From the NCBI RefSeq assembly GCF_001514195.1, contig NZ_KQ948734.1:1431076-1495075 (forward strand): DNA of 64,000 nt. Direction: 5' to 3'. This stretch comes from Streptomyces griseorubiginosus. Lineage in GTDB: Bacteria; Actinomycetota; Actinomycetes; Streptomycetales; Streptomycetaceae. Each line of letters begins with the position of its first letter. Positions within the stretch are counted from its first letter, which is position 1. Below are positions 40,325-49,290 of this stretch, in pieces. The position numbers were made by a program, and so were the translations under genes. Below the pieces are notes generated by a model that was not told the DNA's origin, ran no database searches, and worked only from the letters and a program-made list of their open reading frames with translations.

Positions 40325-40563
40325 TGCTGTTCGAAAGGTTCTGCTCGTCCTCGAGGGCGGGGAGGACGCCTGGAGTGAGGCGGCAGACGAGGAACCACGC
40401 TTGTCGCGACAGGAGCGGGAGGGACGGGCGCCACGACGGGCGCCGTCGGAATCGCTCTTGATCAATTGAGCGATTGAATCACGGTTCGGGGCTGACCAAG
40501 GCTGATCTACCCCCATCGTGTGGAAGGACGTGACTCTTCAGGCGATGGGGGGTTGAGCGTCGC

Positions 40564-40887
40564 ATGTCCGGTGACTTTTGTTTACAGCCGCAAGAGTTGG
40601 CCGCGTTGGGGGACGCCTTCGGTACGCGGGCGTACGACCTGGCCAGCGCGGTCACGAGTTTTCAGCAGAGGACGGGCGCGGAGCAGATCCATGACGGCTT
40701 CGGGTTTCTGACGGAGTCGGAGGAAGTGACGGAGTCCTACGTCGAGTTGGCCGCCGGGATGGCCGTAGCACTGGGGGGACTCGCCCGGCATCTCGACGAG
40801 GTGGGGCAGGCACTCAGGGACAACGCGAGGAACTCCGATGCAGCGGACGACGCTCTTGCCGATCTGTTCAAGGGAGGAAAGAGGTGA
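40564..40887 (+). CDS. EspC-like small ESX protein
   Basis: A 107-residue helical protein starting at ATG 40564. The pattern (hydrophilic N terminus, helix with YDLASAVTSF, central HDGFGFL turn, second helix with GLARHLDEVGQAL) resembles the EspC/DUF2580 group of ESX-secreted proteins. No YxxxD/E motif is present; the tail is basic (FKGGKR). It opens an operon in which each gene overlaps the next by GTGA. Confidence 0.6.
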   Translation: MSGDFCLQPQELAALGDAFGTRAYDLASAVTSFQQRTGAEQIHDGFGFLTESEEVTESYVELAAGMAVALGGLARHLDEVGQALRDNARNSDAADDALADLFKGGKR

Positions 40888-42014
40888 GCGGAGAGGGGGT
40901 CGTCGAGAAGGTCTACGAGGCTGGGATCGAGGTCGTGAATCCCGGGGGACGTCCAGATGTGCTGCGTGCTGCCGCCAAGGGGTGGCGGACGATGGGGGAG
41001 GAGCTGGAGGAGACGCACGCCGCCCTCGACCGGCGGGTTCGGGGGAGTCTTGGCGAGCACTGGCGGGGGGAGTCCGCGGAGGCGTTCCGTGAGCACTGGG
41101 AGCGGGTCGGACGAGGGGTCGAGGAGACCTTGCCGCTCTTCGCACAGGCGGCGCGGGGGTTGGAGGAGGCGGCCGACGACATCGAGGAGATCAACGACGA
41201 GATCCACAAGATCTACCTGGAGATCGGTGTCTCCGTAGGTGCGTCCGTCCTCCTTTCCTTTGTCACCGTGGGGTTCTCGGCGGCGGCTGGGGCAGCGAAC
41301 GCCTTGCGGTTGGGGGCGCAGGCAGCGGAGGCGGCTACGAGGTTGGGGCGGCTGTTGGGCGCTGCCGCGCGTGTGTTCCAAACCATCCGGACGTGCGTGA
41401 GAGACAAAAAGGCTCTAAGGCTCGCTGTCGAACTGGGTGCGCAGTGGGCCGCCGGGACCGGCACGGGCATCGTGACGAACCTGGCCACGGGCGAGAAGCC
41501 CGAGTACATGAGCAACTTGTACAACGGTGGGATCGGCGCACTTGGCGGCACGTTCGCGGGAGGCCATCTGGCGTCCAGGCTCGGCGGAGGAGTCGTGGCG
41601 ACGGCGGTGGACGGCGCGGCGCTGGGAGCGTTCTCCTCGGTTGCCGGTGACACCGTCAACAACCTTCGCAACGGTGACCGGTTCGACGCCTCACAGATGA
41701 CGCTGGGGGCCCTGGCCGGAGGGCTCACGGGTGGGGCCGGAAGCGCCGCAGTTCACCGGGCGACGGACGGACGGTCCTTGTCGCGGGCCCGCGGTCTCAC
41801 GGGCGATCTGGCCACCAACGTCCCCATCGGCTTCGGTCTCGGGGCGGGTGGCAACCTTTCCAAGTCCAGCGATGGCGCGGTCAACGGTGATCCCAACGCG
41901 GAGGAGGAAAAGGACCGTCCTGGCGCGGCCGCTGATGCGAAAGAGCATGCGGGTGAGGAGGCCAGGGCTCTCCGGGACCGTCCTGATCAGCGGAGATATG
42001 GAGCGTTCGGGTGA
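40884..42014 (+). CDS. WXG-fold protein with hydrophobic central region
   Basis: A 376-residue protein coupled to the EspC-like gene by GTGA. The N-terminal domain (1-110) is a helical hairpin with HWRGES at the turn. Hydrophobic/Gly-rich segments follow (about 113-140 and 190-260), then a polar acidic tail ending YGAFG. The layout is that of polymorphic toxins without a recognisable toxin domain, or of a secreted membrane-inserting protein. It overlaps the next gene by GTGA. Confidence 0.6.
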   Translation: MSGEGVVEKVYEAGIEVVNPGGRPDVLRAAAKGWRTMGEELEETHAALDRRVRGSLGEHWRGESAEAFREHWERVGRGVEETLPLFAQAARGLEEAADDIEEINDEIHKIYLEIGVSVGASVLLSFVTVGFSAAAGAANALRLGAQAAEAATRLGRLLGAAARVFQTIRTCVRDKKALRLAVELGAQWAAGTGTGIVTNLATGEKPEYMSNLYNGGIGALGGTFAGGHLASRLGGGVVATAVDGAALGAFSSVAGDTVNNLRNGDRFDASQMTLGALAGGLTGGAGSAAVHRATDGRSLSRARGLTGDLATNVPIGFGLGAGGNLSKSSDGAVNGDPNAEEEKDRPGAAADAKEHAGEEARALRDRPDQRRYGAFG

Positions 42015-43438
42015 GCGCATGGACCATGAGCAAGGACGTGACCGACACCCGCTACTTCCCACGGTGCGGATGGTTCGTCACCCTGGCCGTCCCGTCGACC
42101 CTCGTGCTGCTGATCACCGCGTGGCTTTTTCTGGGAGCCACACCGGTGCGTACCGTCGTCCTGTGGTCCTCACTGGCGTCGCTTGCCACTTCTCTCGTGG
42201 TCTGGGCGACGGCGACGCTGCGTAACGGCGACCAGTTCCGGCGCGATACCTACCGGTGGGTCGTGCGAGCAGCCTCGGCCGCTCCGGGGCACCGCGAGGC
42301 CGCGGTGCCGTCGCGTTTGAGCGGTGCCCGCCGGCAGTCGGCGCGCCTCGTAAGCCTGTTGGTCGTGGTGCCTACGCTGGCGGCGCTGTGGGTGGCTCTG
42401 GCCGCCGCCGACGCTCGCGGCACAGGTACGAGCGCCGTGCTGGCCGAGGCGGGCGCGGTGATCGAACGGCTGCCCATCGTGAAGATCGAGCACGAAGACG
42501 CGGGCTGGAGCCCTCGCTCCTCCGCACAGGCCGACTACACCGTCCTGATTCCCTCGACGACCCCGCAGGAAGGCGTATCCGCCACCTTCGAGGCCGCCAC
42601 GCACCGGCGTCAGGGCATCGGCAGCAAGTTGTACGTGGCGTACGTACCGGAGCAGCCTGAACTCGGTGTCATCGGTGACGATCGGCTCTCCGAGGTGAAG
42701 CGCCAACTCGCCGGTCGAGCTGTGGAGTCGGACACAGCGCGGGACCTGGGGATCGTGTGGGTCTTGGTGACCCTCGCCCTGCTCGTCGGGGCATGGCGAA
42801 CCGAGGCCATCCACCGTCCCGCCCGCACCGTGACCCCCGACTGGCACGCCCTGCGAGTGACCGTCACCGGTACGAAACAGCACACCGAAGTACCTCCGTC
42901 AGGAAGCCCCGAAGACGTGGATGAGAAGAAGCGCCGGGAGAACACGCGTAGGTTGCTGTGCCTTGTGCTGGAGGGGCGTGGGCAGGAGATTCCCTTTCAC
43001 TCGAAGATGGGGATCGAGCAGGCCGGAGAAGTGCTCTCCGGCACGCGGGGCTGGCTGCTCTGGCATCCCATGCAGCGTCGAGGCCGGGACGTACTCGCCG
43101 AGTTGGTGAGCGATGACGGGTGGCAGTTGCCCGGCGCCGTTCCGGTACGGGTGGCCGAGGAGGTCGTAGCGGAAGGACTGACCGAAGCTGCGCGCCCCGA
43201 TACCGAGCGGCGGGTTCGGACACTGGACCTCGGGGCCGGATGGCTCGTGACCGCCTCTCTGTCGGGGGTTGCGGGGTTCACGGTGGCGTTGGGATGTCTG
43301 GTTGCCCTGCTGCTCGTCCCCGACAGTGGGGCTTGGCGGTGGTGGGTCGCTGCCACGGGTGTGCTGGCTCCTGCCGTCGGCTTCATGGTGCAGGCGGTGG
43401 CGCGTACCGATGGCGGTGCTGCCCCTTTGCCGGAGTGA
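42011..43438 (+). CDS. Polytopic membrane protein, unknown
   Basis: A 475-residue protein with about five transmembrane helices: two near the N terminus (about 20-75), one near 112-135, and two near 415-465, separated by an outside loop and a cytoplasmic domain with EEVVAEGLTEAA. No family recognised. It is translationally coupled to the WXG protein before it and may anchor or process that substrate. Confidence 0.6.
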   Translation: MSAWTMSKDVTDTRYFPRCGWFVTLAVPSTLVLLITAWLFLGATPVRTVVLWSSLASLATSLVVWATATLRNGDQFRRDTYRWVVRAASAAPGHREAAVPSRLSGARRQSARLVSLLVVVPTLAALWVALAAADARGTGTSAVLAEAGAVIERLPIVKIEHEDAGWSPRSSAQADYTVLIPSTTPQEGVSATFEAATHRRQGIGSKLYVAYVPEQPELGVIGDDRLSEVKRQLAGRAVESDTARDLGIVWVLVTLALLVGAWRTEAIHRPARTVTPDWHALRVTVTGTKQHTEVPPSGSPEDVDEKKRRENTRRLLCLVLEGRGQEIPFHSKMGIEQAGEVLSGTRGWLLWHPMQRRGRDVLAELVSDDGWQLPGAVPVRVAEEVVAEGLTEAARPDTERRVRTLDLGAGWLVTASLSGVAGFTVALGCLVALLLVPDSGAWRWWVAATGVLAPAVGFMVQAVARTDGGAAPLPE

Positions 43439-43960
43439 GCAGGCGAGCTGAAGGCGGGCGTCGCCAGCCTCGATCGGTTTCCCGAGCACCTCTGATTACC
43501 CGGCGCCGCCTCCCCGAACTGCGGGTGCGGGTCGTGGTCGTCCGGGTTCGGAAGCGATTTGGCGCCCTCGGCTTCGATGCCGCTCTGGGCAGACTGGTCG
43601 AGGAAGGACTGGTCCGCTTCAGCTCCTTCGTCCTGCGCAAGGACGGCGACCACAAGGCGGTGGTCCCGCTGCCAGCGGGGCTCGCCGCGGTCGTGGTGGC
43701 CGATCAGGCGGTCACGGTCCACGGGGCGCTGTTCGGCGTCGAGGGGGAGAGCATGTCGGCCGTCCGCACGGCCACCTTCCAGCTCGCCTTCCCCCGGACG
43801 CCGCAGGCGGTGGTGGTCCCTGTCCACCGAGATCTTCGAGGCGGAGGAGGAGTTCCTCGAACCGGCCACGCTGGTGAGCGCGGGGATCTCCTTCACTGCC
43901 CCGACACCGGCCCGCGCAACGAGGGCGTCGGTCACCGCGACCGACAGCCCCTTCGGCTGA
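43435..43960 (+). pseudogene. Probable frameshifted remnant gene
   Basis: This 534-base interval between convergent genes is not empty. A frame from GTG 43435 (again GTGA-overlapping the previous stop) shows coding-like third-position GC from about 43500 to 43810 (FGALGFDAALGRLVEEGL, FQLAFPRTPQAVVVP). From about 43815 the coding signal moves to the next frame (STEIFEAEEEFLEPATL) and ends at TGA 43960 with TDSPFG. One inserted or two lost bases near 43808-43830 would explain it. The first about 20 codons are Arg-rich and doubtful. Function unknown. Confidence 0.4.
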
Positions 43961-43972
43961 CCGACACCCGCC

Positions 43973-45781
43973 TCAGCCCTCCCAGAGCCCATCCCACCGC
44001 AGCCGTACGCCGCACAGCCCCTCCGCGTCCCCGATGACCAACAACCCCTCGGGGGTCAGCGCCAGGGCGTCGCAGACGCGGAGCCAGGGCAACTCCCGCA
44101 TCCTGCCGGACAGCACGTGCCACAGATGCACCCCGCCGTCGCTCCAGGCCACCGCGAGCACCGGGCCGACGGAGGTGTCCGCCGCGGCCAGCGCGGTGGT
44201 CCGGTACGGCCGCTGCTGCACCGGCACCGGCATCGGCTCGGCCGAGATCTCCCACAGCCGCACCGAACCGTCCGCGCCGGCACTGAAGGTGAGCGTCAGC
44301 CCGTCGGCGGTGTCTACACAGGTGACGGCCGTGACCGGCTGTTCGTGCACCCTGCAGGAGCGCGGTACGTCCTGGTACTCGCCCAGGGACCACACATGCA
44401 CCGAGCCGCCGCGGTCGCCGACCACAGCGTACGGGCTACGGGCACCGCCGCCACCGAGCGCGGTGACCAGCGACTCCTCCTCGCTGAGCGCCGCCGCGCC
44501 ATGGTGCTCGGCGATCCGCCCGAGCGCGAACGCCGTGGTCGGGTCGTCCTCGGTCACAAGCGGCAGCAGCGCGTCGGACCCGTCGAGCAGCAGCGCCGAG
44601 CGGGCGTCGCGAGGAGCGAGGGAGCGCGGTCGTACGGCGAGGGGGTGCACCGAGGGCGAGGCGGCGGCCTCGTCGGGGAGGCGGGGCGAGGCGGTGAGAG
44701 GTGCCCCTGTCCCGCCCTTCGCGTCGTACGTCCGCAGCCGTCCGGTCGCGTCCGACGCCATCAACCAGCGCTCCTCGCCTGGGATCAGGGCCAGCGCGGT
44801 CACCGGCTGGGCGGGCCGGGCCCACTCCGCGGACCACCAGTGCTGTGCGGCGAGCGGCCGCAGATACTCGGCGAGGTCCGGGTCCGTGCCGATCGCGGCG
44901 GAGTGCAGGAGGGCGGCGCGTTCGGCGCTGTCGGCGTGATACGCCGTCAACTCCGGTGCGGCCAGTCGCCACACCTCGCGCAGCCGGCCGGGCACCGGGA
45001 TGCGCTCGTCGGCGAGGGTGGCCGTGAGCGCGGCGGCGGAGCCGTGCACCAGGAAACCTGGATCAGTCAACAGGCCCCGGACGGCGGTCTCTTGGCCGTC
45101 GGTGCGCAGTGCCGCGTCGAGGATGCGGCGGCGCACCGGCGCGGGCGCCCGGGACCAGTCGGGGCGGTCGTCGGCGGTACGCGGGACCGCGGCGGCGAGA
45201 TCGGCGTACGACGCCCGCCCGGTGTCCCGGCCGTCGCCTTCACCCAGGTCCACGACAGTGGCACCGCTGTGCGTGGCCAGCAGCGCCGACGTCCCGACCT
45301 CGACGGCCGCGCGCAGGTGGGGAAGGGCCAGGAGTGGCTCCAGCAGTTCCGCGACCAGGGTCTCCGGCGCGGCGGACGGCAGGTCCGCCGGGCCCGCTCC
45401 CGCCCGGTGCAGATCGGGGACGAGGAGCAGCAACGGCCGTTCGTCCGCGCCGACTCGGTCGAGCAGGCGGTCGGGGGAGAGGGCGCCGTAGCCGAGCTGG
45501 CGGCCCAGTTCCCAGGCGAAGGTCTCCGTGGTCAGGCCCTCGGACGGCACGGTGGCGTGGATCGTGAGCCCCGGTCGGCCGACGGTCCCGGCCAGGAGCC
45601 AGGCCAGCAGAGCGCTCTTGCCGCTGCCCCCGGCGCCCCGCACCAGACACAGCCGGGGCCCCTCGCCGTCGGCCGCCCAGTGGAACAATCGCTGCCCCGC
45701 GGACCGCTTGTCCTCGTCCAGCGGCGGCCAGGCGGCCATGTCCGGCGGGACGGTGGGCGTGACGGTCGTACCGGCGGTCAT
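43973..45781 (-). CDS. STAND-type NTPase with WD40-like repeats
   Basis: A 602-residue protein from ATG 45781. The P-loop LVRGAGGSGKSALLAW lies near residues 47-62 with LLLLVPDLHRAG as the Walker B region; a helical linker follows, then from about 320 a beta-propeller with WD40-type units (HVWSLGEYQ, SAGADGSVRLWEIS, VAWSDGGVHLWHV). Such proteins usually act as ligand-sensing switches or scaffolds. It is the last gene of a four-gene minus-strand operon, 17 bases after the SUKH-4/deaminase gene, so a link to the toxin module is likely but unproven. Confidence 0.8.
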   Translation of the reverse strand: MTAGTTVTPTVPPDMAAWPPLDEDKRSAGQRLFHWAADGEGPRLCLVRGAGGSGKSALLAWLLAGTVGRPGLTIHATVPSEGLTTETFAWELGRQLGYGALSPDRLLDRVGADERPLLLLVPDLHRAGAGPADLPSAAPETLVAELLEPLLALPHLRAAVEVGTSALLATHSGATVVDLGEGDGRDTGRASYADLAAAVPRTADDRPDWSRAPAPVRRRILDAALRTDGQETAVRGLLTDPGFLVHGSAAALTATLADERIPVPGRLREVWRLAAPELTAYHADSAERAALLHSAAIGTDPDLAEYLRPLAAQHWWSAEWARPAQPVTALALIPGEERWLMASDATGRLRTYDAKGGTGAPLTASPRLPDEAAASPSVHPLAVRPRSLAPRDARSALLLDGSDALLPLVTEDDPTTAFALGRIAEHHGAAALSEEESLVTALGGGGARSPYAVVGDRGGSVHVWSLGEYQDVPRSCRVHEQPVTAVTCVDTADGLTLTFSAGADGSVRLWEISAEPMPVPVQQRPYRTTALAAADTSVGPVLAVAWSDGGVHLWHVLSGRMRELPWLRVCDALALTPEGLLVIGDAEGLCGVRLRWDGLWEG

Positions 45782-45798
45782 GATGTGCTGATTCCCCT

Positions 45799-46635
45799 CT
45801 ACTGCGGCTGCTGGGCCGCTGCCTCACGCAGTTGCCGGATGCCCTCGGCGCGGGACTCGGCCGTCTCGCCGTACGGGAAGTTGTGCGTCAGCTGCGCCTC
45901 GGGAAAGACCTGCCCGAGCCACAGCGAGCAGTAGTGGCCCGGCATGAAGCAGGCCTCCAACTCGGTGTGGATCCGCAGCACTTGCTCGGGCTCGACCCCC
46001 GCTGCCCGCAACCGGGCCCACAGCCGCTCCTCCGGGTGGACGCCGATGTCGCCGGCCTGCGTGAGGATCTGCTTCTCGCCCTGCCCGTCGACGATCTCGA
46101 AAGCGGTGAACCACTCCGCGCTCGCGGTGTCCCGGATGTCGTCGAGGACGAGGGGCCACCAGTGCTCGCGCCCCTCGAACGCCCGCGGATCGATGCTCCG
46201 CAACCGCTGCTCCAACTCCGCGTACGCGGCGGAGGCCGCCCGGGGTTCGTCGGTGCCGAGGATCGCGGCGAGGGCCTGGTCGAGGACGAGGAGCGACTCG
46301 GCGAACATCTCCGGGGTCGCGTTGACGAATCTCAACTCCTCGTTCCAGTCGAGGAGTACCGCGTGTACGACGCCCTCGCGGTCGGCGCAGATCTCGAACC
46401 CCCGGTCGGAGCCGAGCCGCGCCCAGTCCGCGCACGACTCCCGTGCGACTCGTCGGCCCATGGCCTCCGCGTATTCCTCGAGGCGCACGGCGTCATCTGC
46501 GTCGGTGATGAAGTACGGCCCGACTTGCAGGGGCACGGCCACCCCTGCCAGCCTGCTGATGCTCGTGGGCGGACCAGAGGCGTCAGCGGCGACCTCCTGT
46601 CCGAAGCGCCGAACACCGTCTTCAGGGGCTGTCAT
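45799..46635 (-). CDS. SUKH-4-type domain fused to a deaminase-like domain
   Basis: A 278-residue protein from ATG 46635. The N-terminal half (about 25-160) resembles SUKH-4 immunity domains, with GPYFITDADDAVRLEEYAE and the late FVNATPEMFAESLLVLDQAL helix. The C-terminal half carries a deaminase-like motif pair: HPEER (HxE) near 217 and HTELEACFMPGHYC near 241-254, equivalent to PCxxC with the Pro replaced by Ala. Proteins of this architecture are annotated as nucleotide-deaminase-domain proteins in Streptomyces. It lies 13 bases after a second SUKH-4 gene. Whether the deaminase site is active is unknown. Confidence 0.7.
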   Translation of the reverse strand: MTAPEDGVRRFGQEVAADASGPPTSISRLAGVAVPLQVGPYFITDADDAVRLEEYAEAMGRRVARESCADWARLGSDRGFEICADREGVVHAVLLDWNEELRFVNATPEMFAESLLVLDQALAAILGTDEPRAASAAYAELEQRLRSIDPRAFEGREHWWPLVLDDIRDTASAEWFTAFEIVDGQGEKQILTQAGDIGVHPEERLWARLRAAGVEPEQVLRIHTELEACFMPGHYCSLWLGQVFPEAQLTHNFPYGETAESRAEGIRQLREAAAQQPQ

Positions 46636-46648
46636 AAAAGGAATCCGC

Positions 46649-47278
46649 CTAACCAATGGACTCGTACACGTTCGAGAGAACAACATCCCACGCGGGCATG
46701 CGAGGTGCGTCGTCGGCCTCCCAGTCGAACTCCTCGGACCAGGCGGGCTCGACCCCTTCGAACGGAAGGGGATCCGCTCGGCGCATCCTCTCTCGCAGCG
46801 ACATCGCGACGCCCTCCGAGTCGGGGATCTCGTCGGACACGGTGAAGTCGTAGTTGGGACGCTCGAGTTCCAGCAGATAGGCGAAGTAGACGAAGGAGTC
46901 GAGACTCTGGTTGATCGGGTAGGTGCCGGGCTCGCCGTCAGGCAGGCAGTACACGGTCCCGGACAGCGGGTCCAGGACAACGGCGTCGTAGAAGATCTCT
47001 CCGAGGACGAGCCAGTTCTCCCAACCCTCCGGCATCTCCTTGTAGTCGGAGAAGTGACGGAGCTCCGCGCAGCGGCGGAACTTGTCGGGAGTCTCTCCCT
47101 CGAAGAGGGCTCCGTCGAGCACGAAGAAGGAACTCCGGTCGTCCGGCAGGCCGACCCCGGTGAGGATCCTGCGAGCCGACTCGTGGAGTTCCCGGGGCAG
47201 CTTCGCCTCCTCCAGGGTCACAAGCCTTTCCGGAGAGAAGACCGACTCCATCATCGCGCGGTCGACAAGCTGGGGCAT
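46649..47278 (-). CDS. SUKH-4 family immunity protein
   Basis: A 209-residue acidic protein from ATG 47278. The SUKH-4 features are present: LVTLEEAKLPRELHESARR, FVLDG, DYKEMPEGWENWLVLGEIFYDAVVLDP, GTVYCLPDGE and the SLDSFVYFAYLLE helix. It is encoded 76 bases after the deaminase toxin, the usual place for the cognate immunity protein, and would bind and block the toxin in the producing cell. Confidence 0.85.
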   Translation of the reverse strand: MPQLVDRAMMESVFSPERLVTLEEAKLPRELHESARRILTGVGLPDDRSSFFVLDGALFEGETPDKFRRCAELRHFSDYKEMPEGWENWLVLGEIFYDAVVLDPLSGTVYCLPDGEPGTYPINQSLDSFVYFAYLLELERPNYDFTVSDEIPDSEGVAMSLRERMRRADPLPFEGVEPAWSEEFDWEADDAPRMPAWDVVLSNVYESIG

Positions 47279-47354
47279 TATCTGTCCTGTCGGTTATTTC
47301 ACAACTGCTGTCGCTGGGGCGGGTATTTTATCGACCGCCACCACCCCTGGTCAA

Positions 47355-49064
47355 TCAGTGCCTCTTTTTCGGATTGATACCGTTGAGGTAGCGCTCCATT
47401 TCATCGTTGCCCTTCTGTTTGGAATCCGTGGTGTGGCCGTACTCCACTGTGTGGGAAACGCGCACACTTTCCGGCAGGTGTTCCGATATCCAGGCGCTGC
47501 AATCCTTCGCGCCCGGCCCGGTCGTGCAGGGCTCACGCTCGGTATAGAGCTCACTCATGCCTTTTTCGGTTCCATTGTTGAGGAACGGGATCCCGACCTG
47601 GCGTTCCGAATGGGAAGCAGGCCATTTACTGCGGCCGACAATGATGAACTCGTCCTTCGATCCCGATTCGCCGTAACGGGCCGCGGCATAGTTCCGACTC
47701 GAGAACTTGCCCTTCCTCGTCTGCCCGTAGTCCTTGTTCGCGTCGCGTGCCATACGTGTGGCCTGCGACAGATCGGTACTTCCGAAGCCGACCTGCGTCG
47801 ACGACTTCCTCTTGCGGTCGGGCGGGTCGGGCAGTCGGTAGTCGGCTGCCACCCGCCGTCCGACATTGTCTCCCTGGAGATTCAGCGGGGTGAGGCGGGC
47901 CCGGTCCTCGGCGGTCAGGTCCTGGTGCCCTGTGGACGTGAGGCGGGTGACCTTTCCCTGATCGTCCACGTGGTAGACGTGCTTCCTGCTGATGCCCTGA
48001 AGCTCGGTCGCGATTCCCTCGTCGTTGTCCTTGTGCCGCTTGGCCATCTGCTTCAGGCCGCCGGTCATGCTCTCGTCGAGGTGGGCGGCGGAGCGCTTGA
48101 TGCCCTTTCCGATTCCCTCCATGACCTCGTCGACCATGGGGTCGAGGAGGTTGGTGAGCGGGTCCTTGCCGCGGGCGCGGCCGTGTGAGGACCTGGCACG
48201 GGTCAGCTTGCTGCCGGCGCCGTCGCGGATCTTGCCGCCCGCGCTCTTGAGGCCGTTCCCCGCCCGGTCGTAGGACTCCAGGTCCATGCTGAACTGACCG
48301 CCACCGCCACCACCGCCGCCCGAGCCGGACCCACTGGATCCGCCGTCGGCACCGGCCAGCTGCATCGAGCCGCCGCCCCCGCCCGCGCTCGCCAACTGCA
48401 TCCCGCCCGACTTGAGGCTGTCGACGCCCTCGCCCAGCCCCTTCTCGCCGGCCTTCGCCGTCTGGCCGAGGTCGACGCCGTTCTGGGTGCCGAGGGCGTT
48501 GCCGCCGATCTGCACCACCAGGTCGCCCGCCATCGCGCCGAGGGCCTGGAAGACCGGGCCCATCGCGACCTCCATGATCCGCCCGGCGATCTCCTCGCAC
48601 ACCTCCTCGAAGATGCGCTTCACGGCGATCCGGGTGACCTGCGTACCGGCGACCCCGCCCAGTGTGGACAGACCGAAGGTGAGCGGGGCGGCGGCGAGGG
48701 CTGCCGCGATCTCCGCGGCCAGAATGCCGAGTTGGGCGATCGCGGCGATCTTCGCGCCCTCGATCAGCACGGCGACCGCGTCCAGCGCGGTGGCCGCCAC
48801 CCGGCCCGCCTCGGCGAGGTTGGTCAGATGCTTGCCCTTGACGAGGTCCCAGTGCCGTTCGAGCGCCTGGATCGCGAGGCCTTCGTTGCCGCCGACCAGA
48901 TCGGTGATCGCCTGGTGCGCGTCCGCCGCGCCGTCGTCGATGTCGTCTGCGAATTCCCGCATGGCCTGGGCCATGTCGCGGTAGTCGTCCTCGTCGACGT
49001 TCGGCCAGCTGATACCTATCAGGTCCAGGGCCGCATCCAGCTCGCTCGGCAGGACTACACCCAC
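47355..49064 (-). CDS. WXG100-like polymorphic toxin with C-terminal deaminase domain
   Basis: A 569-residue protein; GTG 49064 is the likely start. The N terminus (ISWPNVDEDDYRDMAQAMREF) is the WXG100-like export domain common in actinobacterial ESX toxins. Hydrophobic helices follow (about 85-150), then a Gly/Ser linker, and a C-terminal toxin domain (about 430-569). That domain has HSERQVG (HxE) and YTEREPCTTGPGAKDC (PC...C), the zinc-binding and catalytic pattern of nucleic acid deaminases. It probably enters rival cells or acts on other targets through ESX, deaminating nucleotides or nucleic acid; the substrate is unknown. Two SUKH-4 proteins follow. Confidence 0.82.
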   Translation of the reverse strand: MGVVLPSELDAALDLIGISWPNVDEDDYRDMAQAMREFADDIDDGAADAHQAITDLVGGNEGLAIQALERHWDLVKGKHLTNLAEAGRVAATALDAVAVLIEGAKIAAIAQLGILAAEIAAALAAAPLTFGLSTLGGVAGTQVTRIAVKRIFEEVCEEIAGRIMEVAMGPVFQALGAMAGDLVVQIGGNALGTQNGVDLGQTAKAGEKGLGEGVDSLKSGGMQLASAGGGGGSMQLAGADGGSSGSGSGGGGGGGGQFSMDLESYDRAGNGLKSAGGKIRDGAGSKLTRARSSHGRARGKDPLTNLLDPMVDEVMEGIGKGIKRSAAHLDESMTGGLKQMAKRHKDNDEGIATELQGISRKHVYHVDDQGKVTRLTSTGHQDLTAEDRARLTPLNLQGDNVGRRVAADYRLPDPPDRKRKSSTQVGFGSTDLSQATRMARDANKDYGQTRKGKFSSRNYAAARYGESGSKDEFIIVGRSKWPASHSERQVGIPFLNNGTEKGMSELYTEREPCTTGPGAKDCSAWISEHLPESVRVSHTVEYGHTTDSKQKGNDEMERYLNGINPKKRH

Positions 49065-49290
49065 AAGGACCCCCGTTCGAAAGTTTCTTGGTGCAACGTA
49101 ACTTTGATCGAATCTTGTGAACAAGTTGATCCACAGTCACTTGACCTGATCTGAGGTCCAGTTGGCGCAGACCTGTCCGAACGCGGCCCGAGCCTCTCCG
49201 TACGGAACCCAAGGCCAAGGAAATCCGTCGCGCTCCCCGCGGACGGGCGGCTAGCCTCCGCCTGGACACGGGCCGCGAGGGGAGTCGGAC
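49065..49290. promoter_or_regulatory. Divergent region between the toxin and DinB-like genes
   Basis: This 226-bp gap must hold promoters for the toxin operon (minus) and the DinB-like gene (plus). It is A/T-richer near 49080-49150. I could not place convincing -35/-10 pairs. Confidence 0.4.

Noticed and set aside
39791..40378. 195-residue forward frame opposite the SseB-like gene
   Set aside because: Gly/Val/Arg-rich mirror; the minus-strand reading has conserved YVPAFT and NPG segments.
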